DNA of 9,469 bases from Candidatus Marinamargulisbacteria bacterium SCGC AG-343-D04 (GCA_003265885.1 QFBQ01000046.1:1-9469), one strand, 5' to 3'; shown: positions 1 through 6,977, numbered from the stretch's first letter. Translations and numbers: made by a program. Notes: generated from the sequence alone by a model not told the origin.

Positions 1-1023
1 CCATTTGAGATAGATAAGTCTTCCTTGTCTATCTTTCATATGACCAGCTTGCCATTCTGCATCATGTGTTTTTCCAAAATAAATATCCGCTCGTTGAGGG
101 CCCTTTATAGCGCCCCCTCTATCTAGTCCAATGGCTAAAAATGAGTGATGATCTTTTTTTATACTGTTAATATAGCTGTGAGTTTTTTTTGGGATGTCTG
201 CTTCGATCCAGAATAAGCTATGGTAAGGATAGATACTCTTATCTATAGCAATAGATTCTAAAGGCGTTAGAGCAGTGTTTGCTGCTCCACGTATAGAGTC
301 GTGAGAGATTTCTTTGAAAAATATATAGGATAGGTTTTGACTTAGGATTTCCAGTTGTTTTCGAGGATGTTGATGTAAATAGGCTTTGATAAAGGGGCCA
401 TTTCGTTCTTCTTCTGTAATATAGTCCTTATCAATCATATATTGGCTAATAGATGTGTAGCTGTATCCATTTCCTTTTTCTACTTGTATTGTTTGTTCTG
501 TTCCATCTTGAAATCTAATAATGCCAGATCCTTGCACCATTAAGAAATATCGATCTATGGGGTCTTTTAGCCATGCGATAATACTTTCTTCTGGTCCAAA
601 GTCACCCTTTAAGATTTCCGTATGTGTTTTTTTGTTATACCAGGGGTGTTTTGGAATATATCTGTGTATGGGCGTGTTGTATATAGCTGTTTTTTTTCGT
701 GAACCTTTACATATCATGACATGATATCCTGTTATTAACGGTTTGTATTTTGAGTCTGATATAAGAACGGGTTTAAAATGTGTTTCTATAAATTGTTTAA
801 TGTTTTTTTCCTTGCTTATATCTAGTTTTTTGCTCTTACTGAATTTCTTTATGGGATGATGGTTGGGAAGTTGAGATAGATATCGTTTAAATGTTGAGCT
901 TATTTTTGTTTTTTTCCAGCCATATAGTTCTTTGAACTGTAGGATGTGTGTGTGTGTGTTAGGTAGTATGATTTGGCTTAATAAAGTCACAGTAAAAGCG
1001 ACAGTTATAGATATGGTTTTCAT
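1..1023 (-). CDS. mltA: MltA-family membrane-bound lytic murein transglycosylase (3' end cut by window edge)
   Basis: Cleaves the MurNAc-GlcNAc bond of peptidoglycan, leaving a 1,6-anhydro end, on the periplasmic side. The 341 visible codons start with MKTISITVAF and a hydrophobic stretch to about residue 20, a likely signal peptide. There is no lipobox cysteine, unlike the E. coli lipoprotein. Family marks seen in order: ITGYHVM near residue 100, MVQGSGIIRF with FQDGT in the middle, GAANTALTPLESIAIDKSIYPYHS (a run typical of MltA), then the 3D-domain signature LDRGGAIKGPQRADIYFG, with Asp301 and Asp313 matching the paired aspartates of E. coli MltA (the second is the catalytic acid). The usual Thr of LDTGG is Arg here. 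The last visible residues, GRLIYLKW, match the family C-terminus, so only a few codons are probably missing. The start overlaps the rsmI stop as ATGA with no good Shine-Dalgarno, which suggests translational coupling. Family call is firm. Confidence 0.92.
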   Translation of the reverse strand, partial: MKTISITVAFTVTLLSQIILPNTHTHILQFKELYGWKKTKISSTFKRYLSQLPNHHPIKKFSKSKKLDISKEKNIKQFIETHFKPVLISDSKYKPLITGYHVMICKGSRKKTAIYNTPIHRYIPKHPWYNKKTHTEILKGDFGPEESIIAWLKDPIDRYFLMVQGSGIIRFQDGTEQTIQVEKGNGYSYTSISQYMIDKDYITEEERNGPFIKAYLHQHPRKQLEILSQNLSYIFFKEISHDSIRGAANTALTPLESIAIDKSIYPYHSLFWIEADIPKKTHSYINSIKKDHHSFLAIGLDRGGAIKGPQRADIYFGKTHDAEWQAGHMKDRQGRLIYLKW

Positions 1024-1841
1024 TGTTTTATCTGCAGTAATTGTTCGTAAACATCATTCTTTTTCCAGCCAAGCTTTGTTGTTAGAGTAATAATATCTTT
1101 TTGAGATAAGTTAAGAGTCTTGCAGTGCTTTAAAAAATCTATATTGATGCTATGTTCACGTTTGGGAAAGAGTATGGCCAGTGTCCACTCTCCTTTAATG
1201 GGGGTGTCGAGTAATTGTTCAAGACAGTCTTGAGGAGATCCATAAATAATATTTTCAAACTTTTTGGTGAGTTCTTTTCCAATAGTGCACTGGGCCTTTT
1301 CATAATGCTTATTAAGCCATTTTAGAGTCTTAAGTATTCGTTTTGGAGATTCAAAAAATATGCAGGGGTGATTCCGTGTTTCATAGTGATGGCATGTTTT
1401 TATGGCTTCATTTTCGTTTCGTGGGAAAAATCCTTCAAAATGAAAACAGTTCCCGCTAAATCCACTGGCAGATAAAAGTGTAGTGATGGCAGAGGGGCCT
1501 GGTATAGGGCATATTTTAATTCCTTCTTTTTTTAAGAGGGAGATCAGATGATGTCCTGGATCTGATAACGTAGGGGTGCCAGCATCACTAATCACGGCAA
1601 TATCTTTGCCTTCTTTAAGTATATTTATGAGAGTGTTGCTTTGTTTTTGTTCACTATAGCTATCTAAGCGTATTCGAGGGGTGTTTATTGAAAAATGTTT
1701 ACATAAGATTTGTGAAACGCGTGTATCTTCTGCTGCAATGATCTCAACGTTTTGTAGGGTAGAAATGAGTCGTTCTGAACTGTCTGAGAGATTACCGATA
1801 GGAGTTGCGCAGATGTAACAAGTTCCTAGCTTGTTTTTAAT
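1020..1841 (-). CDS. rsmI: 16S rRNA (cytidine1402-2'-O)-methyltransferase RsmI, probable ATT start
   Basis: SAM-dependent enzyme that 2'-O-methylates C1402 in the decoding centre of 16S rRNA. From ATT at 1841 the product has 273 residues, close to the usual 275-290. The N-terminus reads KNKLGTCYICATPIGNLSD, matching the family pattern GTLYxxxTPIGNL. Then come IIAAEDTR, AVISDAGTPTLSDPG (about residues 81-95), IPGPSAITTLLSASGF, FHFEGFFPR and a short C-terminal helical region ending LGWKKNDVYEQLLQIKQ, all typical of RsmI. No ATG, GTG or TTG lies in frame between the upstream TGA and the GTG at 1595. Starting at 1595 would delete about 82 conserved residues, including TPIGN and AAEDTR. ATT at 1841 is preceded by AAGGGG with a 7-base spacer. 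The gene overlaps the bactofilin end by 16 bases and mltA by 4. Function is firm; the start is inferred. Confidence 0.9.
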   Translation of the reverse strand: MKNKLGTCYICATPIGNLSDSSERLISTLQNVEIIAAEDTRVSQILCKHFSINTPRIRLDSYSEQKQSNTLINILKEGKDIAVISDAGTPTLSDPGHHLISLLKKEGIKICPIPGPSAITTLLSASGFSGNCFHFEGFFPRNENEAIKTCHHYETRNHPCIFFESPKRILKTLKWLNKHYEKAQCTIGKELTKKFENIIYGSPQDCLEQLLDTPIKGEWTLAILFPKREHSINIDFLKHCKTLNLSQKDIITLTTKLGWKKNDVYEQLLQIKQ

Positions 1842-2218
1842 TGGAATTCCCCTTCATATGCATTTTTGGATGAGATAATATCCATATTAACTTTACCTTT
1901 ATAAATGCCACCTTCTTCTATATTAAGTTGATCGCCTGCAATATCTCCAAATACTTTTCCTGTTTTTAAGATGTGTAGACTTTTAACAGCTTCAATGTTT
2001 CCAATTACCTCACCAGCAACTGTGATATGTTTTCCAAATAGAGATGCTTTAACCTTGCTGTTTTGGCCAATATATACTTCCCCTTGGGAATTGATTTCTC
2101 CTTCAAATGTTCCTTCGATTCGTATGGATCGTTGAGAATGGATCATTCCTTTTACAGAGGTGTCTTCTCCTACTACTGTATTGACGATATCTGTTCTATA
2201 TTTCTTTTGGTTTTTCAT
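1826..2218 (-). CDS. Bactofilin (polymer-forming cytoskeletal protein)
   Basis: 130-residue bactofilin. These proteins form nucleotide-free filaments of stacked right-handed beta-helices, usually on the inner face of the membrane, and recruit cell-wall enzymes. The central domain (about residues 16-112) shows the family pattern of short strands and glycine turns: VVGEDTSVKGMIHSQRSIRIEGTFEGEI, VYIGQNSKVKASLFGKHITVAGEVIGNI, LHILKTGKVFGDI, LNIEEGGIYKGKV. It is flanked by short disordered tails. It starts 10 bases after the M23 peptidase stop with only a weak Shine-Dalgarno, so coupled translation is likely. Its end overlaps the rsmI start. Placement next to a transmembrane M23 peptidase matches the CcmA/Csd1 and BacA/LmdC pairs, so a role in placing that enzyme is likely (inference). 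Confidence 0.93.
   Translation of the reverse strand: MKNQKKYRTDIVNTVVGEDTSVKGMIHSQRSIRIEGTFEGEINSQGEVYIGQNSKVKASLFGKHITVAGEVIGNIEAVKSLHILKTGKVFGDIAGDQLNIEEGGIYKGKVNMDIISSKNAYEGEFQLKTS
1839..1854 (-). promoter_or_regulatory. Shine-Dalgarno AAGGGG plus ATT initiation codon of rsmI
   Basis: On the minus strand AAGGGG (1854-1849) is followed by seven bases and then ATT (1841-1839), in frame with KNKLGTCYICATPIGN. An in-frame TGA just upstream and the lack of any ATG, GTG or TTG leave this as the best-placed initiator. AUU initiation is known for infC, where it makes expression respond to IF3. Whether rsmI here is regulated in that way is inference. The site lies inside the bactofilin reading frame. 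Confidence 0.6.
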
Positions 2219-2228
2219 GTTAATTACA

Positions 2229-3164
2229 CTACCATATTTTTCTTCGAGCTGTAAACATATCTAGGTCAAGAAATGCGATTGGATTTAGACTTTGTCGACC
2301 TCGTTTGACTTCGTAATGTAAGTGAGGTCCTGTCGATAAGCCTGTTGAACCTACTTGTGCAATAACCTCACCTTTTTTAACAATGTCTCGCTTTTTTGCT
2401 AATAAGACTGAGCAGTGTGCATATATTGTTCGAAATCCGTAATAATGGTCGATTACAATAACTTCACCAAAAGTTGGTGACCACCCTGCATATTCTACAA
2501 TTCCATCCGCTGTTGCTTGAATAGGTGCCCCTGTCCAGGACGCTATATCGATTCCTCTATGAAAACGTCTTCTTCCTGAGACAGGGTGACTTCTCCATCC
2601 ATAACGAGACATTAAATTCCCATATAATGGGTGTATAGACGGTGTGTGTTCAAACTTAGTGATCATATAGTGTGTTTTATCTAGGTGTCCGTTATATTTT
2701 TGTTTATAAATATCTAAATAATTGCTGATAAATGCTGAGGCTATATATAGTTTCTCTATGCTATCTTTAGGAGAGTTCAGAAGTTTAGAAAATTCTTTAT
2801 TATAAGCTTTTACTTTTTTCCTTTTTTTTTTTCGACGTTTTACGTGTACCTTTCCTAGTAATAATTCCAATTCTTCTTCTTTTTCTATTAAACTTGAAAG
2901 TTCAGTAGACATCTGTTCATATGTTTCGGTTATATTTTTTATTTTTTCTTGGTAGTGTCTATTTTCTTTTTTTAATTGGGAATAGGCGACTTGTTTGATA
3001 TTTGTATTATAAGAGAGATAAATGCCAATGCCTAAGGTTAAAAATGTAAGCAAAATCCCTGCACATATCAGTTTTATTTGACGAGTTTGTAAAGTTAAAG
3101 ACGTGCTTTTACCTGAATTGTTTTTAAATATAACAAACGAAATTGTATTTGTATTTTTTTTCAT
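2229..3164 (-). CDS. Membrane-anchored M23 (LytM-type) peptidoglycan endopeptidase
   Basis: 311-residue zinc peptidase that cuts peptide cross-links in the wall. Layout: a cytoplasmic tail (1-31), one transmembrane helix (about 32-51, LICAGILLTFLTLGIGIYL), a charged coiled coil (about 58-105, rich in E, K and L), a very basic patch (108-119), a linker, and a C-terminal M23 domain (about 178-298). The active site is complete: H202 and D206 in FHRGID and H283 in HLHYEV as zinc ligands, with H250 (YAH) and H281 as catalytic histidines. The layout matches LmdC-like and Csd1-like partners of bactofilins. The start is ATG at 3164, seven bases after AGGA. The frame stays open further upstream to a GTG at 3245, but that part is the tRNA-Pro gene. 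An 11-base A run codes for part of the basic patch. Confidence 0.93.
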   Translation of the reverse strand: MKKNTNTISFVIFKNNSGKSTSLTLQTRQIKLICAGILLTFLTLGIGIYLSYNTNIKQVAYSQLKKENRHYQEKIKNITETYEQMSTELSSLIEKEEELELLLGKVHVKRRKKKRKKVKAYNKEFSKLLNSPKDSIEKLYIASAFISNYLDIYKQKYNGHLDKTHYMITKFEHTPSIHPLYGNLMSRYGWRSHPVSGRRRFHRGIDIASWTGAPIQATADGIVEYAGWSPTFGEVIVIDHYYGFRTIYAHCSVLLAKKRDIVKKGEVIAQVGSTGLSTGPHLHYEVKRGRQSLNPIAFLDLDMFTARRKIW

Positions 3165-3171
3165 TAACTCT

Positions 3172-3175
3172 TCCT
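3172..3175 (-). promoter_or_regulatory. Ribosome binding site of the M23 peptidase, overlapping the tRNA-Pro CCA end
   Basis: AGGA lies seven bases before ATG (3164) on the minus strand. Its first A is the terminal A of the encoded CCA of tRNA-Pro. This site decides the start at 3164 over the GTG inside the tRNA. Confidence 0.7.
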
Positions 3176-3251
3176 GGTCGGGGCGACTGGACTTGAACCA
3201 GCGACCCCTAGTACCCCATACTAGTGCGCTACCGGACTGCGCCACGCCCCG
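3175..3251 (-). tRNA. tRNA-Pro, anticodon GGG, CCA encoded
   Basis: 77-base cloverleaf on the minus strand. Acceptor stem CGGGGCG/CGCCCCG, D stem GCGC/GCGC around AGTCCGGTA, anticodon stem CTAGT/ACTAG with loop ATGGGGT (anticodon GGG, G at position 37 as usual for tRNA-Pro), variable loop GGGTC, T stem GCTGG/CCAGT with loop TTCAAGT, discriminator A, then CCA. Reads CCC and CCU proline codons. It lies 78 bases after ftsH, with its own promoter-like site, and only 10 bases before the M23 peptidase ATG, so the two are probably co-transcribed. Confidence 0.96.
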
Positions 3252-3263
3252 ACATAAGCATTA

Positions 3264-3292
3264 AGTATACTCAAAAATGTGAGGATCGTCAT
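3264..3292 (-). promoter_or_regulatory. Likely sigma70-type promoter for tRNA-Pro and the downstream cell-wall genes
   Basis: On the minus strand ATGACG (3292-3287, four of six to TTGACA), a 17-base spacer and TATACT (3269-3264, five of six to TATAAT). Transcription would start about six bases before the tRNA. No clear terminator separates the tRNA from the M23 gene, so this promoter could also drive M23, bactofilin, rsmI and mltA. Confidence 0.55.
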
Positions 3293-3329
3293 GTTTGTTT
3301 TTACAGAGAATGAAAGCTCTAAAGGCTTT

Positions 3330-5231
3330 TTAATTTGTTTTAGAAGAAACTTCTTTTTTTGTCGTTTCTTTCTTTGTGTCTTTCTTTTTATTGCCTAAAA
3401 GTTTTTCAAATTCTTCTTTATCTATTGTTTCTGTTTCAAGTAGAATGGTGGCAATTGTATCTAGTGTTTTTCTGTGTTTAAGTATGATTTTTTTTGCATT
3501 TGTATAGGCGGTGTTAATGATGCTTTGTATTTCATCATCAATGGTTTTTGCTGTTTGGTCGGAATAGTCTTTGTTTTCATTTCCATACATTTTTCCTAAA
3601 AAGACTTGTTGATTACCTTGTCCATATTTTCGTGTTCCTAAGTTTGAGCTCATTCCGTATGTGCAGATAAGTGCTCGAGATAATTCTGTTGCCCGTTCAA
3701 TATCATTTGATGCTCCAGAGGTGATCTCCTTAAATACTATTTCTTCTGCTGCTCTTCCGCCCATGAGAACTTCAAGGGTGCTTAATATCTGTGTTTTAGA
3801 CATGAGATATTTATCTTCTATAGGTAGTTGTAAGGTGTATCCAAGAGCTTGTCCTCTAGGAAGTATGCTGATTTTGTGAACAGGATCAACATCTTTCGCA
3901 TAGGCTGCTACGAGTGCGTGACCAACCTCATGGTATGAAATGACTTTTTTCTCATGATCAGACATGACTCTAGATTTTCGTTGTGGCCCAGCAATAACTC
4001 GTTCCATAGCTTCTTCTAGATCTGCCATTCTGACTAATTTTTTGTTTTTTCTTGCTGCTAATAAGGTTCCTTCGTTTACAAGGTTTGCAAGGTCAGCACC
4101 TGTAAAGCCCGGTGTTCCACGCGAAATAACCTCTAAATCTATGTTTTTTTCCATTTTTACTTCTTGAGAATGAATATTTAATATCTCTAACCGTCCTTTT
4201 ATATCGGGTTTTGGAACAGTGACTTGCCTGTCAAATCTTCCAGGCCGTAATAAGGCTGGATCTAAAATGTCAGGTCTATTTGTAGCGGCTATAATGATAA
4301 TCGTTTGTTTCGGATCAAATCCATCCATTTCTACAAGGAGTTGGTTCAGTGTTTGCTCGCGTTCGTCATGGCCCCCACCTAGTCCTGCTCCACGGTGTCT
4401 TCCTACAGCATCAATTTCATCTACAAAGATAAGGCATGGCTGATTTTTTTTGGCTTGATTAAATAAGTCTCTCACTCGTGACGCGCCTACTCCAACAAAC
4501 ATTTCAACAAATTCCGAACCAGAAATGCTGAAAAATGGGACATCGGCTTCACCTGCAATTGCTTTTGCAAGTAATGTTTTCCCTGTTCCTGGAGGACCCA
4601 TTAATAATGCGCCTTTTGGAATCTTTGCCCCAATATCTTTATATTTGTCAGGTTTCTTTAAAAAATCTACTATTTCTCTTAATTCTTCTACAGCTTCATC
4701 TACACCTGCTACATCTTTAAAGGTTGTTTTTTGTTTCTCATCTTTTCTCCATGGGGAGGCTTTTGATTTTCCAAATGACATCGCTTGATTGTTCATCCCT
4801 TGAGCTTGTCTGAAAATAAAAAACCAAAGAAGTAGTATCAGTAAAAAGGGTAGAAATATTTGTGCTAAAGTTCCCCATAACCAATTGCTGTTTTGTGGAT
4901 TGATCTTTATATTAATATTTTGATCTTGAAGTTCAGAAATAAGATTTGGGTAGTTGATATAGTAGGTTTTGAATACTTCTCCATCGGTTGTTTTTGCCAT
5001 CACGACCTGTTCAGATGTTCGTAATGTGACTTCCTGTAGATTTCCTTGATTTAACTGACTAATGAAATATGAAAAGGTGGCTTGTTTGGGACCAGCAGGT
5101 TCTGTAAAGTAACTTGAGATAATAGAGATGAACATTAACCCAATTAAGAAGTACCAAATAGCATTTCGCCATTCTTTTTTTTGCTTGTTTTGATTAGAGT
5201 CTTTTTTGTTTTTTTTCTTTATGGGAGCCAT
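3330..5231 (-). CDS. ftsH: ATP-dependent zinc metalloprotease FtsH
   Basis: Hexameric membrane protease that extracts and degrades unneeded membrane and soluble proteins. 633 residues, normal length. A basic tail is followed by TM1 (about 25-42), a periplasmic domain (about 43-118) and TM2 (about 121-140). The AAA+ domain has Walker A GPPGTGKT (212-219), pore motif FVGVGA (245-250), Walker B LIFVDEID (267-274) and the SRH region ATNRPDILDPALLRPGRFDRQ (about 316-336). The peptidase domain has HEVGH (434-438) with the third zinc ligand Asp510 in GASNDIERAT. The C-terminus is a lysine-rich tail. All key residues are present. It lies 73 bases after hisB. No Shine-Dalgarno precedes the ATG at 5231; a TAGACT element ends seven bases before it, so a leaderless transcript is possible. 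Next upstream in-frame alternatives were not convincing, and MAPIKKK is a usual sort of FtsH start. Confidence 0.98.
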   Translation of the reverse strand: MAPIKKKNKKDSNQNKQKKEWRNAIWYFLIGLMFISIISSYFTEPAGPKQATFSYFISQLNQGNLQEVTLRTSEQVVMAKTTDGEVFKTYYINYPNLISELQDQNINIKINPQNSNWLWGTLAQIFLPFLLILLLWFFIFRQAQGMNNQAMSFGKSKASPWRKDEKQKTTFKDVAGVDEAVEELREIVDFLKKPDKYKDIGAKIPKGALLMGPPGTGKTLLAKAIAGEADVPFFSISGSEFVEMFVGVGASRVRDLFNQAKKNQPCLIFVDEIDAVGRHRGAGLGGGHDEREQTLNQLLVEMDGFDPKQTIIIIAATNRPDILDPALLRPGRFDRQVTVPKPDIKGRLEILNIHSQEVKMEKNIDLEVISRGTPGFTGADLANLVNEGTLLAARKNKKLVRMADLEEAMERVIAGPQRKSRVMSDHEKKVISYHEVGHALVAAYAKDVDPVHKISILPRGQALGYTLQLPIEDKYLMSKTQILSTLEVLMGGRAAEEIVFKEITSGASNDIERATELSRALICTYGMSSNLGTRKYGQGNQQVFLGKMYGNENKDYSDQTAKTIDDEIQSIINTAYTNAKKIILKHRKTLDTIATILLETETIDKEEFEKLLGNKKKDTKKETTKKEVSSKTN

Positions 5232-5238
5232 ATGTATA

Positions 5239-5244
5239 AGTCTA
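5239..5244 (-). promoter_or_regulatory. Possible -10 element of ftsH (TAGACT)
   Basis: TAGACT on the minus strand, four of six to TATAAT, seven bases before the ftsH ATG. The hexamer 17 bases upstream (TAGAAT) is a poor -35. Listed because ruvB and queC show the same arrangement and ftsH has no ribosome binding site. Confidence 0.25.
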
Positions 5245-5304
5245 TCAAGTAACAGCTTTCGATTCTAGTCTTGTCATATTTTTCTAGCTAAAACCTTAGT
5301 TTTT

Positions 5305-5901
5305 TTACAATAAACCTTTAGTGGAGGGGATATCTGTTTTTCTTGGATCTAGTTGAGTTGCTTTATCCAGGCATACCGCAAATGCTTTGAAACAGGCTTC
5401 AATTTTATGATGGGTATTTTTTCCTTCTTGGATAGCGATATGACAATTAATACGAGCATTGTTGACGAAGGCGTTAAAAAATTCTTCAACAAGTTCTGTA
5501 TCAAAGTTTCCTACTTTTTCATTATTAAATGAATGTTTAAATCCCAAGTAAGGTCTGTTGCTAATATCTATGGCACAACTGCATAATGATTCATCCATAG
5601 GTACTACTACATTCGCAAAACGTGTAATGCCTTTAAAATCTCCCATGGCTTTATGAAAGGCTTGCCCTAAACAAATGCCTACATCTTCAACAGAATGATG
5701 GAAATCTACATGTAAATCGCCTTTGACTTTACAGGTTAAATCAAAACATCCGTGCTTTGTAAATAAATCCAACATATGATCTAAAAAACCAATGCCTGTT
5801 TTTAGTTTAGCCTCTCCACTTCCATCAATAGAAAATTCAAGAAAAATGTCTGTTTCGTTCGTTTGTCGTTCTATAAATGCTTCACGTTTTTTGTTTCCCA
5901 C
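5305..5901 (-). CDS. hisB: Imidazoleglycerol-phosphate dehydratase HisB
   Basis: Manganese enzyme that turns imidazoleglycerol phosphate into imidazoleacetol phosphate in histidine synthesis, working as a 24-mer in the cytoplasm. 198 residues, the usual size of the single-function form; there is no phosphatase domain fused. Marks: GIGFLDHML (36-44), DFHHSVEDVG (66-75, metal-binding His/Glu), PMDES (101-105), EEFF (139-142), NTHHKIEACFKAFA (162-175, second metal motif) and the typical tail DIPSTKGLL. The start is GTG at 5901, with AGGA eight bases before it. It begins 20 bases after the ruvB stop, so it is likely co-transcribed with ruvB. No other his gene is in the window. Confidence 0.97.
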   Translation of the reverse strand: MGNKKREAFIERQTNETDIFLEFSIDGSGEAKLKTGIGFLDHMLDLFTKHGCFDLTCKVKGDLHVDFHHSVEDVGICLGQAFHKAMGDFKGITRFANVVVPMDESLCSCAIDISNRPYLGFKHSFNNEKVGNFDTELVEEFFNAFVNNARINCHIAIQEGKNTHHKIEACFKAFAVCLDKATQLDPRKTDIPSTKGLL

Positions 5902-5909
5902 TTTTTTTG

Positions 5910-5915
5910 TCCTTT
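5910..5915 (-). promoter_or_regulatory. Ribosome binding site of hisB
   Basis: AAAGGA on the minus strand, eight bases before the GTG start at 5901. It supports GTG as the real initiator and lies in the 20-base gap after ruvB. Confidence 0.7.
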
Positions 5916-5921
5916 CTTTTT

Positions 5922-6968
5922 TTAAAATAATTCTGTTTGTTTTTGTACTTTATTGGCGGGGGTTTCTAGACCTAAATGTGTATAGGCTCTAGCCGTGCTT
6001 GTTCGTCCCCTTGCCGTTCTTTCTATAAACCCTTGCTGCAGTAAATAAGGTTCCACAACATCCTCTAGTGTTTCAGATTCTTCTGAAATACAGGCTGCAA
6101 TTGTTTCTACCCCTACCGGGCCTCCATTAAACTTTGAAATCAGTGCATCTAAATATAATCGGTCCATATCATCTAAGCCTATGTCATCAATACCTAGGCC
6201 TTCCAACCCTTTTTGAATATTGTCTGTGGTAATCTCTTCATGAGAGTGAACTTGAGCCCAATCTCTGACTCGTTTTAATAAACGATTGGCTATTCGTGGT
6301 GTTCCTCTAGACCGTTTTGCCACCTCAAGAGCGGCTGTCTTATTGATCTTTGTATTTAAAATAGAAGCGGCTCTTGTGATGATGTCTTCTAATTCTTCAG
6401 GGAGATAATATTCTAATCGTTCAATAATCCCAAATCGATCACGAAGCGGAGCAGATAAAAGTCCCACACGTGTTGTTGCTCCTATTAATGTGAATTTAGC
6501 GACGTCTAATCGAATGGATCTAGCTGATGGGCCTTTGCCAATGATAATATCTAATTCAAAATCTTCCATTGCTGGATATAATACTTCTTCAACAGATCTG
6601 TTCAAACGATGGATTTCATCAATAAACAAGACATCTCCTTCTTCTAAATTGGTTAAAATGGCGGCTAAGTCACCAGGGCGTTCTATAGCAGGCCCTGACG
6701 TGATTTTAATATTGACGTTCATCTCTAGTGAAATGATGCTCGCAAGTGTTGTTTTCCCTAGTCCAGGAGGACCATATAATAAGACATGTTCTATGGACTC
6801 TTCACGAATCTTTGCTGCCTCAATATATACGCCTAAGTTTTTCTTTAATTTTTCTTGTCCAATAAATTCCTTTATGGTTTTTGGACGCAGTGATTTTTCT
6901 TGGTGGTCTTCTTCTTTTGTGTAAGAAGAGATGATTCGGGATTCTTCTATATCGTCTTGTTCAGGCAT
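5922..6968 (-). CDS. ruvB: Holliday junction branch-migration ATPase RuvB
   Basis: AAA+ motor that, with RuvA, drives branch migration of Holliday junctions in recombinational repair. 348 residues, normal length. Marks: LRPKTIKEFIGQEKLKKNL (about 27-45), Walker A GPPGLGKT (66-73), ITSGPAIERPGDLAAIL, Walker B LFIDEIHR (114-121), sensor 1 GATTR (163-167), LSAPLRDRFG (171-180), RSRGTPRIANRLLKRVRD (about 219-236) and the C-terminal winged-helix with NGGPVGVETIAA and GFIERTARGRTSTARAY. ruvA and ruvC are not next to it in the window. It heads the minus-strand run. No Shine-Dalgarno is seen; TATACT ends nine bases before the ATG, so the mRNA may have almost no leader. Confidence 0.98.
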   Translation of the reverse strand: MPEQDDIEESRIISSYTKEEDHQEKSLRPKTIKEFIGQEKLKKNLGVYIEAAKIREESIEHVLLYGPPGLGKTTLASIISLEMNVNIKITSGPAIERPGDLAAILTNLEEGDVLFIDEIHRLNRSVEEVLYPAMEDFELDIIIGKGPSARSIRLDVAKFTLIGATTRVGLLSAPLRDRFGIIERLEYYLPEELEDIITRAASILNTKINKTAALEVAKRSRGTPRIANRLLKRVRDWAQVHSHEEITTDNIQKGLEGLGIDDIGLDDMDRLYLDALISKFNGGPVGVETIAACISEESETLEDVVEPYLLQQGFIERTARGRTSTARAYTHLGLETPANKVQKQTELF

Positions 6969-6977
6969 AGTGATTTT

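Noticed and set aside
1020..1595. Short rsmI starting at GTG 1595 (191 residues)
   Set aside because: It would lack the conserved TPIGN and AAEDTR segments, which are encoded in frame directly upstream.
1826..1845. Programmed -1 frameshift from bactofilin into rsmI
   Set aside because: The A run has only five A's and does not make a proper X XXY YYZ heptamer in the bactofilin frame. The ATT start with AAGGGG explains the data more simply, though a shift is not excluded.
3165..3245. Longer M23 peptidase start at GTG 3245 (338 residues)
   Set aside because: The extra 27 residues are a translation of the tRNA-Pro gene. ATG at 3164 has a good ribosome site and begins with a proper cytoplasmic tail before the membrane helix.
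3310..3334. Hairpin AAAGC/GCTTT after ftsH as a terminator
   Set aside because: The stem is five bases and AT-rich. The T run follows it only on the plus strand, where no gene ends, so it is not a convincing ftsH terminator.
3661..4788. Several plus-strand open frames opposite ftsH
   Set aside because: They lie wholly antisense to a conserved gene, show no family pattern, and follow from its codon bias. The same holds for frames opposite mltA, bactofilin, hisB and ruvB.
5281..5304. CTAA/TTAG hairpin with a run of T between hisB and ftsH
   Set aside because: The stem is only four bases and the T run is on the plus strand, the wrong side for hisB.
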